Source of the DNA: Coriobacteriia bacterium
GTDB taxonomy: Bacteria; Actinomycetota; Coriobacteriia; Coriobacteriales; UBA8131
Length of the DNA stretch: 64,000 nt
Assembly: GCA_009776725.1 (NCBI GenBank)
Contig: WRNE01000003.1
Location: 38,443-102,442, forward strand
Direction: 5' to 3'
A model generated the notes under the pieces. It was not told the origin of the DNA and ran no database searches. It saw nothing but the letters and a program-made list of their open reading frames with translations. The stretch's first letter is position 1. Every line of letters starts with the position of its first letter. Positions 1 through 10,200 of this stretch are shown here, one piece after another. The position numbers and the translations under genes are program-made.

Positions 1-979
1 CAGAGATCTCGGCAGCAGTCAAGTCCACCAAAGCCAGGTGGTTGTCGGTCCCGCCGGTCACCAGGCGCAGCCCGCCCTCCAACAGGCCCTCGCACATGGC
101 TTGCATGTTCGCCAGTATCTGCTCGGTATAGACCCGAAAAGAGGGCAGCATGGCCTCTCCAAAGGCCACGGCTTTACCAGCAATCACATGCTGCAATGGC
201 CCGCCTTGGCTCCCGGGGAAGACCGCCTTGTCGATGGCGTTTGCCACCTCTTCGTTGTTTGTGAGGATAAAACCCCCGCGTGGCCCGCGCAAGGTCTTAT
301 GCGAGGTGCTAGTGACGACGTCGGCCCACGGGACCGGGCTGGGGTGGAAGCCGGTGGCAACCAGCCCTGCCGTATGTGCGATATCGGCCATCAGGTAGGC
401 ACCGACCTTCTTGGCGATTGCCCCAAACTGCTCGAAATCGATGATCCGGGGATAGGCGCTGGCACCGACGATGATCATCTTCGGCCGGCACTCCAGTGCG
501 ATCCTTTCTACCTCGTCTAGGTCTATGCGCTCGCTTTGCGGGTCGACTGCATAGGAGAAGACCTGGTAGTTGCGGCCTGAGTAATTGGCTGGAGAGCCGT
601 GGCTGAGATGGCCGCCATGCGCCAAGCTCATGCCCAGTATCGTGTCACCGGGCTCGAGCAAAGCCATAAAAGCAGCTAGGTTGGCAGAAACCCCGCTGTG
701 CGGCTGGACATTGGCAAAATCTGCCGAAAACAGCTGCTTGGCACGCTCGCGTGCCAGCTCTTCGACTTCGTCGACCACATAGCATCCGCCGTAGTAGCGC
801 TTGCCTGGATAACCCTCCGAATACTTGTTGGTGAGAAGGCTTCCGACTGCTTCCATTACAGACAGCGATGTGAAGTTTTCAGAGGCAATAAGTTCAATTT
901 GGGTACGTTCGCGGTCAAGTTCGGCGCGAATCAGGCTAGCGACTACAGGGTCACTAGCAGTCAAATACTCGAGGGTCAT
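1..979 (-). CDS. glyA: Serine hydroxymethyltransferase, 3' end cut by window
   Basis: Pyridoxal-phosphate enzyme converting serine and tetrahydrofolate to glycine and methylene-tetrahydrofolate in the cytoplasm. The start is the ATG at 977-979 ([11 protein letters not shown]). The reading frame stays open to the window edge, so about 326 N-terminal residues are seen of a family of roughly 415. Visible family motifs are IELIASENF near residue 30, [13 protein letters not shown] near 55, the HGGHLSHG segment near 120 and the PLP-lysine segment [14 protein letters not shown] near 225. It is the last gene of a minus-strand series ffh, tsaC, rpiB, glyA and is separated from rpiB by about 100 bp with no clear terminator. 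Together with folE and folP at the other end of the window it covers folate one-carbon metabolism. Confidence 0.97.
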   Translation of the reverse strand, partial: MTLEYLTASDPVVASLIRAELDRERTQIELIASENFTSLSVMEAVGSLLTNKYSEGYPGKRYYGGCYVVDEVEELARERAKQLFSADFANVQPHSGVSANLAAFMALLEPGDTILGMSLAHGGHLSHGSPANYSGRNYQVFSYAVDPQSERIDLDEVERIALECRPKMIIVGASAYPRIIDFEQFGAIAKKVGAYLMADIAHTAGLVATGFHPSPVPWADVVTSTSHKTLRGPRGGFILTNNEEVANAIDKAVFPGSQGGPLQHVIAGKAVAFGEAMLPSFRVYTEQILANMQAMCEGLLEGGLRLVTGGTDNHLALVDLTAAEIS

Positions 980-1080
980 AGCATGCCTTTCGGTAAGTGA
1001 TCGTCCTGGCCAAACACACTAGGTCTATATCGCTAATGTGTTTAAATATCTGTCAAGAACGTGGTTTTTAGTATTCTAGC

Positions 1081-1542
1081 CTAACCGACTGGTCTACGCG
1101 TTTCTAATGCGCTGATTTTTTTCACACGCTCTGCGTGGCGTTCACCGAGGGGCTCGCTATTGATAAAGGCCTCGACGATCTGCTTGTTGGTGGCGAGGTC
1201 GACAAAACGCCCAGAAAGTGTTGCTATATTAGCAGCATTATGCTCCCGAGCAAGGGAGGCGACGTCTGTGCTGGTCAGGGTAGCAGCCCGGATTCCTGGT
1301 ATCTTGTTGGCGGCTATGGCCATCCCGATACCGGTCCCACAGATGAGGATGCCCAACTCGGCCTGGGCCTTGACGACGGCGTCGGCTACCAGCTCGGCAT
1401 AGTCAGGGTAGTCGACCCGGTCGTCGTTGAAAGGCCCGAAGTCGAATACCTCATAGCCTTCATTTTCCAGCCATTTAGCTATTTCGGCTTTTTGCTCAAA
1501 CCCGGCATGGTCTGAGGCTATAGCAATCTTTGATACGGGCAT
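1081..1542 (-). CDS. rpiB: Ribose-5-phosphate isomerase B (RpiB/LacAB family)
   Basis: Interconverts ribose 5-phosphate and ribulose 5-phosphate in the pentose phosphate pathway. The 153-aa protein matches the family length. It begins with the conserved IAIASDHAGFEQK segment, has the YPDYA stretch near residue 45 and the ICGTGIGMAIAANK catalytic Cys/Gly-rich loop near 67-80, followed by a REHNAANI stretch near 99. An AAAGGA ribosome-binding site lies about 8 bases before the ATG. It sits between tsaC and glyA, the usual neighbourhood of rpiB in many Gram-positive and actinobacterial genomes (rpiB-glyA). A LacA/LacB role is unlikely because no tagatose pathway genes are near. Confidence 0.95.
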   Translation of the reverse strand: MPVSKIAIASDHAGFEQKAEIAKWLENEGYEVFDFGPFNDDRVDYPDYAELVADAVVKAQAELGILICGTGIGMAIAANKIPGIRAATLTSTDVASLAREHNAANIATLSGRFVDLATNKQIVEAFINSEPLGERHAERVKKISALETRRPVG

Positions 1543-1594
1543 TTTTTGTTTCCTTTCGAAATCAGTGCGGTCTAAGGCCTGGCCTAAGTCAGCC

Positions 1595-1646
1595 TGGCTT
1601 GCTGGCCCCCTAAGGCAGCTTGGCCTGCTGGCTTCCTAAGGCAGCC
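1595..1646. repeat. Two tandem 26-bp repeats between tsaC and rpiB
   Basis: Two adjacent 26-base units (1595-1620 and 1621-1646) differ at only four positions. Both contain TGCTGGC and CCTAAGGCAGC. A shorter related piece (GGCCTAAGTCAGCC) precedes them. The array fills most of the 133-bp gap between the tsaC stop and the rpiB start, is intergenic and has no protein-coding reading. It may affect rpiB transcript structure or be a simple slippage product. Confidence 0.75.
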
Positions 1647-1675
1647 CGCCCAGCTGCAAAGCAACCAGTGCGGCT

Positions 1676-2308
1676 TCAAGCCCCCCAGTCTGCGAAGTCC
1701 TTAGTCAGGTCTAGGACCCCTTGGCGTATAACCTCAGGCCGTCCACTGACACAGGAGACTATGGTCGAGGGCACCGGCTGCCGGTCAAGAGTCCCTTTTG
1801 ATTCGTCTTGATCGACTAAGACGCCTTTGACTTGGCCAGTGACCAAGGCGTCAAGGTCGGCAAGCCTGTTCACTGGTGCCTGCCCGGAGATATTGGCACT
1901 GGTTGTGGCAAGCGGGGCCCCTACGAGGCCGAGCAGCTCCAAGACTTGGGTGTGGGCAGGTATCCGCAAGCCAATCGACCCGTCCTCGGCTTGAAACTGA
2001 TAAGGCACCTCAGCCGAGGCCTTACAGACCAGCGTTAGCGGCCCTGGCCAGTGCTTTTGTGCCAATTTGAACGCCCATTCAGGAACAGAGGAACTGTATT
2101 TCATGAAATCCTCAAGCGTTGCTATCAGCCAGGGAATGGACTTTTCAACCGGTCTCTTCTTGATCTCAAACAAACAGTCCGGACTTGCTTTCGCACTGAC
2201 CATCACTGCTAGGCCGTACACCGTGTCAGTAGGGACAACCAAGGCCTCGCCTGCCTTAAGCAAGCGGGCGGCCTGGTCCAAACCGATAGTAGCTACGCCA
2301 GACGCCAT
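1676..2308 (-). CDS. tsaC: L-threonylcarbamoyladenylate synthase (Sua5/YciO/YrdC/YwlC)
   Basis: Makes threonylcarbamoyl-AMP from threonine, bicarbonate and ATP for the universal t6A37 modification of ANN-decoding tRNAs. The 210-aa protein is a single YrdC domain without the C-terminal Sua5 domain. Key motifs are TDTVYGL at residues 27-33, the KRP nucleotide-binding motif at 51-53, the WPGPLT stretch near 89 and LATTSANISG near 133. The ATG lies only 2 bases after the ffh stop, so the two genes are probably co-transcribed. Partners TsaB/D/E are not in the window. The family call is secure; the exact subfamily name (TsaC versus YwlC) is a convention. Confidence 0.93.
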   Translation of the reverse strand: MASGVATIGLDQAARLLKAGEALVVPTDTVYGLAVMVSAKASPDCLFEIKKRPVEKSIPWLIATLEDFMKYSSSVPEWAFKLAQKHWPGPLTLVCKASAEVPYQFQAEDGSIGLRIPAHTQVLELLGLVGAPLATTSANISGQAPVNRLADLDALVTGQVKGVLVDQDESKGTLDRQPVPSTIVSCVSGRPEVIRQGVLDLTKDFADWGA

Positions 2309-2310
2309 GC

Positions 2311-3747
2311 CTACCTCAGCAGGTCTTCTAAGCCTTTTAAGTCAGCCGGGCTCATCTTGCCTAAGGCCCCTAGGTCGGCAACGGGGCTTTTGCGTTTGTT
2401 GCGGTTCTTCTTACCTTTTTTCGGCCGTCGGTTCTGCCTGTTGCTTTTGGCCGTAACAGTCTCGGTCATCCCCATCTTTTTGATCATTTTCCTGGTTTCG
2501 TCGAACTGCTTGATCAGTTGGTTGACCTGAACCACGGTGACACCCGAGCCTGCTGCGATACGTGAGCGGCGGGACCCGTTGATTATTGCCGGCTTGGCAC
2601 GCTCTGCCTTTGTCATCGAGGATATGATGACCTCCATGCGGTCAAGGGCCTTTTCATCGACCTGGCCGCTCCCCAGAGCCTTGTCGCCTCCTGGCAAAGT
2701 CTTGATCAGGCTGGCAATCCCCCCCATTTTCCTGATCTGCTGATTCATCATCAAGAAGTCGTCAAAAGTCAGCTCGGCCCGGGCAATCCGCTCTGCTTCC
2801 TCTAGCTCGATCTCTTCGTCGGCTGCAGCCTGGGCCCGCTCGATCAGCCCGACCACGTCGCCCATGCCTAAAATCCGCCTGGCCATGCGGTCGGGGAAGA
2901 ACTCGTCCAGAGACGAGGGCTTCTCCCCCTCTGAGATAAACTTGATCGGCTTGCCAGTGACAGCCCTGATCGACAAGGCTCCGCCGCCTCGGGCGTCCCC
3001 GTCCATCTTGGCCATGATCACGCCGTCGAAGTCGACGCGTTCGGCAAAGGCCTGCGCCACATTGACCACGTCTTGGCCGGTCATGGCGTCGACCACCATA
3101 TAGATCTGGTCAGGATTGACCGCTGCCTTGATCGCCTCGGCCTCGGCCATCATGTCTTCGTCCACATGAAGGCGCCCGGCCGTATCGATGATCACGATGT
3201 TCTTGAGCTTGTCGATGGCCTCGGTGACTGCCTCGCGGGCAATGTTTACCGGGTCTTGCCCGTCCCCGCGAAAGACAGAGACGCCTATCTCGCCGCCTAG
3301 CGTCTGCAGCTGGTCGACAGCTGCTGGACGGTACACGTCAGCGGCAACCAGCAAAGGGCTGTGCCCTTGGTTCTTGAAACGATATGCCAGTTTCTGGGCA
3401 ACAGTCGTTTTACCCGCCCCTTGCAGGCCAACCAGCATAATCACATTCGGTATGCGCGGCGACAGGGCAAAGCGGTCTTGGTCCGACCCCAGCAGCTGCG
3501 TCAACTGGTCTAAGACGATGCGCACCACGTTCTGGGCAGGCGTCAAGGACTCCAAGACCTCGGCATCAAGCGCCTTTTCCCTGACTGCATCGACAAAACT
3601 ACGCACCACTCTGAAGTTCACATCGGCTTCCAAAAGCGCCAGGCGGATCTCCCGCATCGCCGCCTCGATGTCAGCCTCGCTCAAGCGGCCTTTCGACCTC
3701 AGCCCGCTGAGGACTTCCTGCAGGCGGTCAGACAGATTCTCAAACAT
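2311..3747 (-). CDS. ffh: Signal recognition particle GTPase Ffh (SRP54)
   Basis: Binds SRP RNA and signal sequences of nascent membrane proteins and delivers ribosomes to FtsY at the membrane. The 478-aa protein has the N-terminal four-helix bundle (1-90), then the G domain with GLQGAGKTT near residue 107, DTAGRLH near 190 and AKMDGDARGG near 247. A C-terminal M domain carries the SRP RNA-binding region (GSGVTVVQVNQLIKQF, near 400) and a basic, Asn/Lys/Arg-rich stretch near 425-450. Its receptor gene ftsY lies 3.5 kb away on the same strand. Divergent from the marR-like gene. Start is ATG with a GAGAGA-type upstream site. Confidence 0.98.
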   Translation of the reverse strand: MFENLSDRLQEVLSGLRSKGRLSEADIEAAMREIRLALLEADVNFRVVRSFVDAVREKALDAEVLESLTPAQNVVRIVLDQLTQLLGSDQDRFALSPRIPNVIMLVGLQGAGKTTVAQKLAYRFKNQGHSPLLVAADVYRPAAVDQLQTLGGEIGVSVFRGDGQDPVNIAREAVTEAIDKLKNIVIIDTAGRLHVDEDMMAEAEAIKAAVNPDQIYMVVDAMTGQDVVNVAQAFAERVDFDGVIMAKMDGDARGGGALSIRAVTGKPIKFISEGEKPSSLDEFFPDRMARRILGMGDVVGLIERAQAAADEEIELEEAERIARAELTFDDFLMMNQQIRKMGGIASLIKTLPGGDKALGSGQVDEKALDRMEVIISSMTKAERAKPAIINGSRRSRIAAGSGVTVVQVNQLIKQFDETRKMIKKMGMTETVTAKSNRQNRRPKKGKKNRNKRKSPVADLGALGKMSPADLKGLEDLLR

Positions 3748-3865
3748 AGGATATCTCTCTTTTCTGTATAGGCTTCGCCTCTCATCATAACATCACTTTG
3801 GCAGCCAGGCATGTCTTTTGGGGAGAAGGCCTTTGGGCCTAAGCACCCGTCGAGATGAGATTTTT

Positions 3866-3898
3866 TTGACAATTCGAAGCTTTTGCCAGGAATAATGT
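3866..3898 (+). promoter_or_regulatory. Possible promoter of marR-exporter operon
   Basis: A perfect TTGACA (3866-3871) is followed by an A/T-rich AATAATGT stretch at 3891-3898, giving a long 19-21 base spacer, so the -10 assignment is weak. A small dyad TTAGATGCCTAA at 3909-3920 lies just downstream and could be a MarR operator half-set. Both precede the GGAGG site of the MarR gene. Confidence 0.4.
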
Positions 3899-3941
3899 TA
3901 TCTTATCCTTAGATGCCTAACTATTCTATTTGGAGGAGCAT

Positions 3942-4400
3942 ATGGACGAGTCTAGGGTTTTTGACAGCCTTTATCGCTTGATGCGACTGCTACGGCGTTT
4001 TCAAGGCAACAGCCAGCAAGGCCACGGGCATCGTCGCCTGTCGTACAGCGAGACGCGCTTGCTCCGCTTGCTGTTAAACCACAGCGGCCTCAGTGCCCGG
4101 GAGTTGGCCGAGCTGATCGATATCCGGCCGCCTTCGCTTACCGCGGTGCTCGACAGCCTGGAGCACAAAGGGGATATCGTGCGCATCCGCGATGCTTTAG
4201 ACCTGCGTGTCTGGCGGATCAGCCTGACAGACCAAGGCCGGGACGAGGCTTCAAAAAGACTTGACGAGCATAACAATACCTACCAGGTCATCGAAGATGT
4301 GTTCACCGCTGAAGAAAGCGAGATATTCTGCCAGCTTTGCGAGAAACTGAGCTCGCGCTTGTCGGAAATGGCCCCGGCAGGAAAAAGGAGGAAAGGGTAG
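3942..4400 (+). CDS. MarR-family transcriptional regulator
   Basis: A 152-aa winged-helix repressor-type protein. The ATG at 3942 is preferred over an in-frame TTG at 3930 because GGAGG (3932-3936) sits 5 bases before it. Helices 2-4 contain the family pattern LSARELAELIDIRPPSLTAVLDSLEHKGDIVR-like at about residues 52-85, followed by the wing with DLRVWRISLTDQGRDEA near 90-105. The following ABC exporter gene starts 3 bases after its stop, so this is very likely a local regulator of that exporter. MarR-exporter pairs usually respond to toxic small molecules; the ligand here cannot be told from sequence. Confidence 0.9.
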   Translation: MDESRVFDSLYRLMRLLRRFQGNSQQGHGHRRLSYSETRLLRLLLNHSGLSARELAELIDIRPPSLTAVLDSLEHKGDIVRIRDALDLRVWRISLTDQGRDEASKRLDEHNNTYQVIEDVFTAEESEIFCQLCEKLSSRLSEMAPAGKRRKG

Positions 4401-4403
4401 AAA

Positions 4404-6347
4404 ATGGATGCTCCCCGACGTGCTGGGCGAGGCCGTGGCTCGCGCCCTCTTACTGATGCTGAAAAAGAAAATGCCCCCAAGATCACTTGGCCCTTGTTAA
4501 AGCGGGTCTTTAGCTACTTGCTTCCCTACTGGCCAAGGCTCTTGCTGGTGGTCAGTTGCATCCTTGTGTCGTCTTGGTTGTCGATCCTGCCCTCTGTCCT
4601 GGTCGGCCGAATGGTTGACGAGGGGTTCATCGGTGGAAACCTAGACGTCTTGATTCGGTTGATCGCCACCTCCTTTGGTGTTTTGATCTTGTCGAACCTG
4701 ATCGGAGTCTTAGAGAGCTGGCTTAACACCTGGGTCGCCCAGCACATAACCTTCGATATGCGCAACAAGATGTTTGCCCATCTGTTGAACATGTCGCACC
4801 GTTTCTTCAGCTCTAGCCGGCAAGGCGAAGTCATCACTCGGATGACTTCTGACATAGGCAGCGTGCAATCGGTCATCTCGGGCACTTTGACTGGGCTTAT
4901 CCAGAATATAGCGCTTGTGATACTGGCTGTCTTTGCTATGTACCAAAGGAACTGGATCTTGGCTACAGCCGGGGTCTTACTGGTCCCCTTCTTGATCCTG
5001 CCGACCAAGCAAGTCGGCAACAAGCGTTGGGACATCACATATCAGGCGCAGGCCAAAAGCGACGAGATCAACCAGATACTGTCGGAGACGATGAGCGTCT
5101 CTGGGCAAATGCTGGTCAAGCTGTTCTCGCGGGAAAAGGCAGAGTATGCCAAGTACGAAAAAGCCAATGGGGAGATGATCGACTTAAATATCAAAGAGAG
5201 CATGGCGGGCAGATGGTTCAGGGCAAGCATGGGCACCTTGATGAGCTCCGGCCCATTGGTGATCTACCTTGTAGGAGGCTTGCTGATGCTTCGATACGGC
5301 GCAGACGACCTCACTGTTGGAGACATCACGGTCATGGTTGCCTTGCTCGAGCGCCTGTACCGGCCGGTCAACATGCTCTTGAACATGCAAGTCGAGATAA
5401 TCCGGTCCATGGCGCTCTTCACACGTATATTCGAGTATTACGACATGCCACTGGAAATCATCAATAAAGAGGATGCCCTGGTGCCTGCAAAGATGGTTGG
5501 CAGCCTTCAGTTCAAGGACGTCGGCTTTCACTACAGCCCAGAGACCCCTATTTTGGAGAACATCGACTTTTCTGTGCAACAAGGCCGCTCGGTGGCTATT
5601 GTCGGCCCCTCCGGTGCCGGAAAATCAACGATCATCAACTTGATACCGCGGCTTTACGACGTAGTGACCGGCCAAGTCCTCTTGGACGGCATCGATGTCC
5701 GAGACCTTGACTTAGGCTGGCTGAGGTCGAATATCGGCCTAGTCACCCAAGACAGCTATCTCTTCAACGGGACCGTTAGGGAGAACCTGTTGTATGCCGC
5801 ACCTAACGCCACTGAGGCTGACCTGGTCAAAGCCTGTAAAGACGCCAACATCCATGACTTTATCATGTCCTTGCCGCTGGCCTATGACACTGAGGTCGGC
5901 AACCGGGGCATCAAGCTTTCCGGTGGGGAGCGCCAACGGATCTCCATTGCCCGGGTCATCCTAAAAGACCCCGGCATGGTGATACTGGACGAGGCGACCA
6001 GCTCTCTCGACTCCATCTCGGAGAGCTTGATCCAAGGGGCCATCGAGCCCTTGTTGAAAGGCAAGACCAGTCTGGTGATCGCCCACCGCCTGAGTACGAT
6101 CATGGCCTGTGACGAGATCTTGGTTATTGACGAGGGACGGCTGGTCGAACGCGGCACCCATGAGGAGCTCTTGGCCAAGGGCGGAGTTTACTTAAAGCTC
6201 TACGAGACCCAGTTCAGAAGGGCAATCGAAGACGCCGAGCAGCGTTATTCGGAGAAGAACCTAAAAAAGCCGCAAGGTCCTGACGACTTAAGGCACCTAG
6301 ATCCCGATAAGCGCCCGGCTAAAGTCCAAGGCGTCGAAAGGCTTTAG
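4404..6347 (+). CDS. ABC exporter, fused membrane and ATPase domains (multidrug/lipid type)
   Basis: A 647-aa half-transporter of the MsbA/LmrA class that would work as a homodimer or heterodimer in the cytoplasmic membrane. Residues about 30-330 form the six-helix ABC transmembrane type-1 domain. The nucleotide-binding domain has Walker A GPSGAGKST near 400, a Q-loop VTQDSYLF near 448, signature LSGGERQR near 505, Walker B MVILDEATSSLD near 526 and the switch histidine AHRLST near 560. Translation is served by AAGGAGG overlapping the end of marR. Only one half-transporter gene is present, arguing for a homodimer. The last 51 bases overlap the convergent ftsY gene. Confidence 0.93.
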   Translation: MDAPRRAGRGRGSRPLTDAEKENAPKITWPLLKRVFSYLLPYWPRLLLVVSCILVSSWLSILPSVLVGRMVDEGFIGGNLDVLIRLIATSFGVLILSNLIGVLESWLNTWVAQHITFDMRNKMFAHLLNMSHRFFSSSRQGEVITRMTSDIGSVQSVISGTLTGLIQNIALVILAVFAMYQRNWILATAGVLLVPFLILPTKQVGNKRWDITYQAQAKSDEINQILSETMSVSGQMLVKLFSREKAEYAKYEKANGEMIDLNIKESMAGRWFRASMGTLMSSGPLVIYLVGGLLMLRYGADDLTVGDITVMVALLERLYRPVNMLLNMQVEIIRSMALFTRIFEYYDMPLEIINKEDALVPAKMVGSLQFKDVGFHYSPETPILENIDFSVQQGRSVAIVGPSGAGKSTIINLIPRLYDVVTGQVLLDGIDVRDLDLGWLRSNIGLVTQDSYLFNGTVRENLLYAAPNATEADLVKACKDANIHDFIMSLPLAYDTEVGNRGIKLSGGERQRISIARVILKDPGMVILDEATSSLDSISESLIQGAIEPLLKGKTSLVIAHRLSTIMACDEILVIDEGRLVERGTHEELLAKGGVYLKLYETQFRRAIEDAEQRYSEKNLKKPQGPDDLRHLDPDKRPAKVQGVERL

Positions 6348-7229
6348 GTCGTCGATCCTCTCGCCAATGCCGACGCGCAGGATCGGCAGGCTGAGCTCGT
6401 GTGAGACAGCTACCGCGATGCCGCCTTTCGCTGTGCCGTCAAGCTTCGTGAGCACCACGCCGTCAAGGTCGAGGGCCTTGTTGAACTCACGGGCCTGCGA
6501 CAGGCCGTTTTGCCCGGTAGTGGAATCGATCACCAGCACGGTGCGGACAGGCAGCGAGCCTCCTGCCCCCTTCCACTCGCTAGCTCGTTTGCGAGTGACA
6601 TTGACCACCTTGGCCAGCTCGCGCATCAAGTCGTCAGAGGTATGCAGGCGGCCAGCGGTGTCGACCAAGACCAGGTCTGCCCCAGTCAGCTCGGCTTGTT
6701 TGACGACCTCGAAGGACACACTGGCCGGATCAGCCCCCCGCTCGCGTTTCACCACTTGGACACCGGCCCGCTCGGCCCAGACATCGAGTTGCTCGATAGC
6801 TGCCGCCCGAAACGTGTCGGCACTGCCCAACAAGACCTTGCGCCCGGCATCGGACCCGGCTTTGGCCAACTTGCCGACCGTCGTGGTCTTCCCTGAGCCG
6901 TTTATCCCCACGAACAGAAGGCAGACAGGGACTAGGTCGATGGGGTCAGGGTCTGCTTCTGTGAACTGGGCAGCTATTGTTGCTGCCAGCCGCTCCATCA
7001 CGGCATTTGCGTCTGGCAGGGCCAAACGCCGGGCAGACTCTTCTAGCTGGTCGACAATATCTAGGGTGGCCGGGCCTCCGAAATCGGCAAGGATCAACGT
7101 CTCTTCCAGGTCCTGCCAAAAAGACTCATCGAGCTCGGGGCCCCGGTCAAAAATCACGTTCAGCTGTTCGGTGATCACATTGCGCGTGCGCGCCAGGCCC
7201 TCTTTGAATCTTTCAAATAAACTTGCCAT
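6297..7229 (-). CDS. ftsY: Signal recognition particle receptor FtsY
   Basis: Membrane-associated SRP receptor GTPase, partner of Ffh. The 310-aa protein has only a short N-terminal region and the NG domain, lacking the long acidic A domain of E. coli FtsY. G motifs are GINGSGKTTTVGKLA near residue 110, DTAGRLHTSDDLM near 192, TKLDGTAKGG near 263 and the closing GIGERIDDLKPFD near 290. The upstream GGGGAGAAG site precedes the ATG. The smc stop is 21 bp upstream, giving an smc-ftsY operon as in many bacteria. Its 3' end overlaps the ABC exporter gene by 51 bp on the opposite strand, so the two transcripts are antisense there. Confidence 0.97.
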   Translation of the reverse strand: MASLFERFKEGLARTRNVITEQLNVIFDRGPELDESFWQDLEETLILADFGGPATLDIVDQLEESARRLALPDANAVMERLAATIAAQFTEADPDPIDLVPVCLLFVGINGSGKTTTVGKLAKAGSDAGRKVLLGSADTFRAAAIEQLDVWAERAGVQVVKRERGADPASVSFEVVKQAELTGADLVLVDTAGRLHTSDDLMRELAKVVNVTRKRASEWKGAGGSLPVRTVLVIDSTTGQNGLSQAREFNKALDLDGVVLTKLDGTAKGGIAVAVSHELSLPILRVGIGERIDDLKPFDALDFSRALIGI

Positions 7230-7250
7230 ACGGTCTTCTCCCCATATGTA

Positions 7251-10200
7251 TTAGTCTTTGGAGCTGGCTTCGTCGCCAGCATAGCGAAGCGCCTGGTCAA
7301 GACGCTGGCTGATCAGCCTGGACACGCCGGCGGCCTGCATGGTGACCCCGTACAGCATGTCGGCCGACTCCATTGTACGGCGCTGATGGGTCACTAGGAT
7401 CAGCTGGGTGCTCTCGCGCAAAGTGTCGAAATAAGCAATCAGGCGCTGTAGGTTGATGTCATCGAGCGCGGCATCGACCTCGTCTAGGATGTAGAAAGGG
7501 GCCTTGCGGATGCGGTAGACCGCAAAGAGCAGCGCAATCGCCGTCAAGGCCTTCTCTCCCCCGCTCATCAACGAGAGCTTGGTGATCCGCTTGCCTTTCG
7601 GCTGGGCCGAGACTTCGACCCCGCTCAGCTCTGGGGACTCTCCTTCGGTCAGCAGCAATTGCCCAAAGCCGCCGGGGAACAATATGGAGAAGACCTCTTG
7701 AAAGTTGCGGTTCACCTGCTCGAAGGTCTCCAAGAAAAGGTTGCGCATTTTGCGGTCCAATGCCCGCTCGATGCGTGCCAGTGCCTTCCTGGCCTCACTG
7801 AGGTCCTCGATTTGCGCCAAAACAAAGTCCCGGCGTGCCCGCAAGGCCTCGAACTCCTCGGCCGCCACTTGGTTGACGGCGCCCATAGTCGAGAGCTTTC
7901 GGCGTATTTGACTAGCTTTATCAATTGCTAGTTGCCGGTCTGATGGAGGCGGGGCCTCTAAAGCGAGCTCGAGCGGCGTGTTGTTCTCTACGACTATCCG
8001 GTTGATAGCGTGCTCGACCTCGTTTTCCATACGCGCCTTCTCGATGCGGATCTCGGTCAGGCGGTCGTTGATAGCCGCCAGATCGCCACGCACCCCCTCT
8101 ACGGCCTGCGCCGCTTCGTCAATGACGTCGCGCAGGTTCTTGGAATCGCTTTGCTCTAGCTGGGCCTGGTCGCGCAAGCGTTCTGCCCAGGTGCTGGCTC
8201 CAGCATGCAGCTGCTCGTAGATCTCATACAAGGGGCTCGTCCGCTTAGCTGTGAGGTCAAGCGCTTTTTCGGTTGCGCTCAAAGCCTCCTGGCTTTGTTC
8301 GAGCTCGGTGATCTCATGCTCCAGGGCCGCATGCCGAGAGCTTAGGTACCCAGCACTGCCCGAGGCCGATTCCAGGCGGAGCTTGCATTCAGACAGACGC
8401 TCGGCGATGGCTGCACGCTCCTCGTTGCATCGGGCAAGGACGATCTCTGCCGCTGCTACCTGGTCTTGCGTCAGGATTATCGAGTCGTTTAAGTCAGCGA
8501 TGCGCTCGTTTAGCTCGCTGATCATCGGCTCTGAGGTCAGGCGGCGCATATGGATGTCCTGCAGGCGGCGCTCGTTGCCTTCCTTTTTAAAGAGCAGCTG
8601 GGTCAGCGACTCTTCGATGCGGCCCAGGTCCTCGCGCGTGGCATCGGCATCGCCTGTGAGCTTGGCTATTCGTTTCGCGCTTTCGAAGTCCTCCGTCTGG
8701 GCCTCGACCAAGACCTTCTCCGCCTTGGAAAGCTCTAGCTCGGCATCGCCTAACGCGTCGGTCGTGGTTATTTGTTCGGCACCTAGATTGTCCATTCGCC
8801 GGCGCCTCTCCAGCACGCTGTCGACATCGGCGATCTGGATGCCGACGGTCAGCTTGCCGTTTGGCCAGGCCACTGCTCCCTGCGGGGTCACGAAACGTAC
8901 GCCTGCCCTGTCGCGGATCTGGTTCTTCTGGGCCTCGGCGATCGACTCGACCAGGTAGACGTCGCCTAACAAGGCCTCAATTGCCTCCGCCTGTTCGGCT
9001 GGATAGTCAAGCAAGTCGATCAGCCGGTTCCCTCGAGGCGATAGGCGGGGGCTGGCAAAATGAAGGCCCAGCGGCATCAAAGCCAGCTCCCCGCCTTGGC
9101 TTTCAAACTCCAGCAGGGCCTCTGCTATCAAACGGGCAGCATTGCTGTCTTCCACTAAAAGGATGTAAAGGTCTGCTCCCAACAGGCGTTCGACCAGAGT
9201 CTCAGCTTGGACGGTATCCATCCCGAAAGGCAGCTCGGCGCCTTCCCGGACAGTCAGTGACTCGGAGAGCCGGCCGATGATCCCGGTAAACCGCTCGCTG
9301 TTCTCCCGAACCCAGGTAAGGGCGGGGCTGGCAGCCTCAAACGCCCGGTCGATCTCTTCTAGGACACGCATCTCGGCCTGGATAGACATCAGCTTGTCAC
9401 GCTCTTCGCTTAAGCTTGTCCGCCGGTCGTCGAGCAAGCGGACGCGCTTGTCGACCTCGGCCTTCGTCTGGTTGGCCAGGGCTTGCTCAGCTGCCAGGCG
9501 CTGCTCGAAGTCATCGAGGCGTTGTCGCCTTTCCACCAGCATCGCCTGGGTGCCGACAATATCGGCTTCCAGTTGCTTGGCCTGGTCGTCGATCAGGCCT
9601 TGCTCGATCTCCAGCGAGCCTAACGACTCCAAGGCTTTGGTCAAGCTGAGGCTCGCCGTGTCCAAGGCAGTGTTTTTAGACCTTAGGCTGGAGAAGGCCT
9701 TGTCGTGCTCTTCCTCGGCTTGTCGAAGGTTCTTGATGGCTGCCTCTGACGCCCTGGCCAGCTCGGAGTACTCGCTGTTCAATGCGCGGTTGACGGCCAG
9801 CCCCTCGGCCAAGCGCTCGGATAGGTCTGCATACTCTATCCGGGCACCGCTCAGGCGGCTGATCAAAGAGTAGCGGGTGGCCCGAAGGTCTGACAAGCGG
9901 TCGACGAGGTTCTTGCCTTTCTCCTCCAAAACCAGCATCCCGGAGCTGAGGCGCTGGATGATCGACTGACAGCGGATCCGCTGCTCGTTTAGGTCCCCGA
10001 CGAACAGGCCTTTCTCCTCCAAGGCCCGCTGCCTGCGCGCCAGCTCGGCTTCCCGCTCGTTTAAACGGTAATGGGCGAGCTCTGCCTCGACTTGGACCTC
10101 GCGCTCCCTTTTGTCGAGAATGTTCCAATCAGACCGGAGGTTCCTCAGGTCGTCGACTGCCAAGGAAAGGTCCAAGGACTTCAGCTCTTCGTTAAGCGAC

